The notes below the pieces were generated by a model that ran no database searches, was not told the DNA's origin, and saw nothing but the letters and a program-made list of their open reading frames with translations. From Shimia gijangensis (GTDB lineage: Bacteria > Pseudomonadota > Alphaproteobacteria > Rhodobacterales > Rhodobacteraceae), in assembly GCF_900142085.1 (NCBI RefSeq), contig NZ_FQZQ01000029.1, forward strand, positions 1 through 33,376: 33,376 bases of DNA. Direction: 5' to 3'. This document shows, in pieces, positions 33,299 to 33,376 of the stretch (the first letter of the stretch is position 1; each line of letters opens with the position of its first letter). The position numbers and the translations under genes were made by a program.

Positions 33299-33376
33299 TC
33301 ACCGGGTTTGAATGATTGCTGCCGCAATCGAGATGAATGCCGTAAAGCTCTGGTCTGTCTTGCACGAGCGCATGGC
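33286..33376 (-). mobile_element. right-edge IS5-type element, terminal part
   Basis: The sequence GGGCTGTTGACGTTCA begins at 33286 directly after CTAG (33282-33285), a YTAR-type target as used by IS5-group elements. The transposase C-terminus follows inside it. The other end is outside the window. Confidence 0.55.
33299..33376 (-). CDS. C-terminal end of IS5-family-like transposase (partial)
   Basis: The last 25 codons are present: AMRSCKTDQSFTAFISIAAA then IIQTR and a TGA at 33299-33301. The R-S-C-K-T-D-x-S-F-x-A-F pattern followed by an Ala-rich helix is typical of the C-terminus of IS5-group DDE transposases in alphaproteobacteria. The active-site residues lie outside the window. Confidence 0.65.
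   Translation of the reverse strand, partial: AMRSCKTDQSFTAFISIAAAIIQTR

Noticed and set aside
33018..33311. 97-residue plus-strand ORF at the right end
   Set aside because: Random-looking composition, no ribosome site, and it overlaps the IS terminus.

Overview
The window looks like alphaproteobacterial DNA, most likely a marine Rhodobacterales (Roseobacter-type) bacterium. This rests on remembered family resemblance of the HtpG, CbpA/CbpM and L,D-transpeptidase proteins and of the insertion-sequence (IS) fragments; there is no rRNA or other phylogenetic marker. I saw no tRNA, rRNA, CRISPR array or replication gene, so chromosome versus plasmid cannot be decided.

Region 1 (1-620) is mobile-element debris: the start of a gene leaving the left edge, a possible IS end, a truncated VanZ-family copy and a truncated IS3-family orfA. 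Region 2 (623-18787) is a minus-strand run of 14 genes for a surface polysaccharide (O-antigen or capsule/EPS type). In transcription order they are glmS, wecB, wecC, a membrane acyltransferase with an SGNH domain, a Wzy-like polymerase, a hexapeptide acyltransferase, a Wzx-like flippase, a glycosyltransferase, wbpG, hisH-like, hisF-like, a two-domain oxidoreductase, a heparinase II/III-like protein and a GT4 glycosyltransferase. Most spacings are short or overlapping, so much of it is probably one operon. Region 3 (about 18788-20140) holds a putative promoter and direct repeats, then IS3 and IS200 fragments fused back to back. Region 4 (20141-23211) is a plus-strand manC-ugd-vanZ group.

Region 5 (23212-26933) has a weak hypothetical ORF, a periplasmic L,D-transpeptidase and a WecA/MraY-type phosphoglycosyltransferase that could start the repeat unit on undecaprenyl phosphate. 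Region 6 (27092-30885) is a chaperone block: a small charged protein, CbpM and CbpA on the minus strand, divergent from htpG. Region 7 (30886-32406) is a hairpin-rich gene-free stretch followed by a small winged-helix-like protein and a multi-pass membrane protein. Region 8 (32407-33376) has a phage-like or mobile-element-like hypothetical and the C-terminus of an IS5-type transposase leaving the right edge.

Together, GlmS feeds amino-sugar supply, WecB/WecC make UDP-ManNAcA, Ugd makes UDP-GlcA and ManC makes GDP-mannose. WbpG with HisH/HisF-like partners points to an acetamidino (amidine-bearing) sugar. Wzx and Wzy point to Wzx/Wzy-dependent export and polymerisation. The most notable structural point is a 227-bp inverted duplication (about 92% identical) bounding the whole 22-kb polysaccharide locus. 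No wholly new system could be proven. The best leads are this repeat-bounded cassette, the acetamidino module without a visible 3-amino-sugar pathway, and the structured region before the winged-helix/membrane pair.
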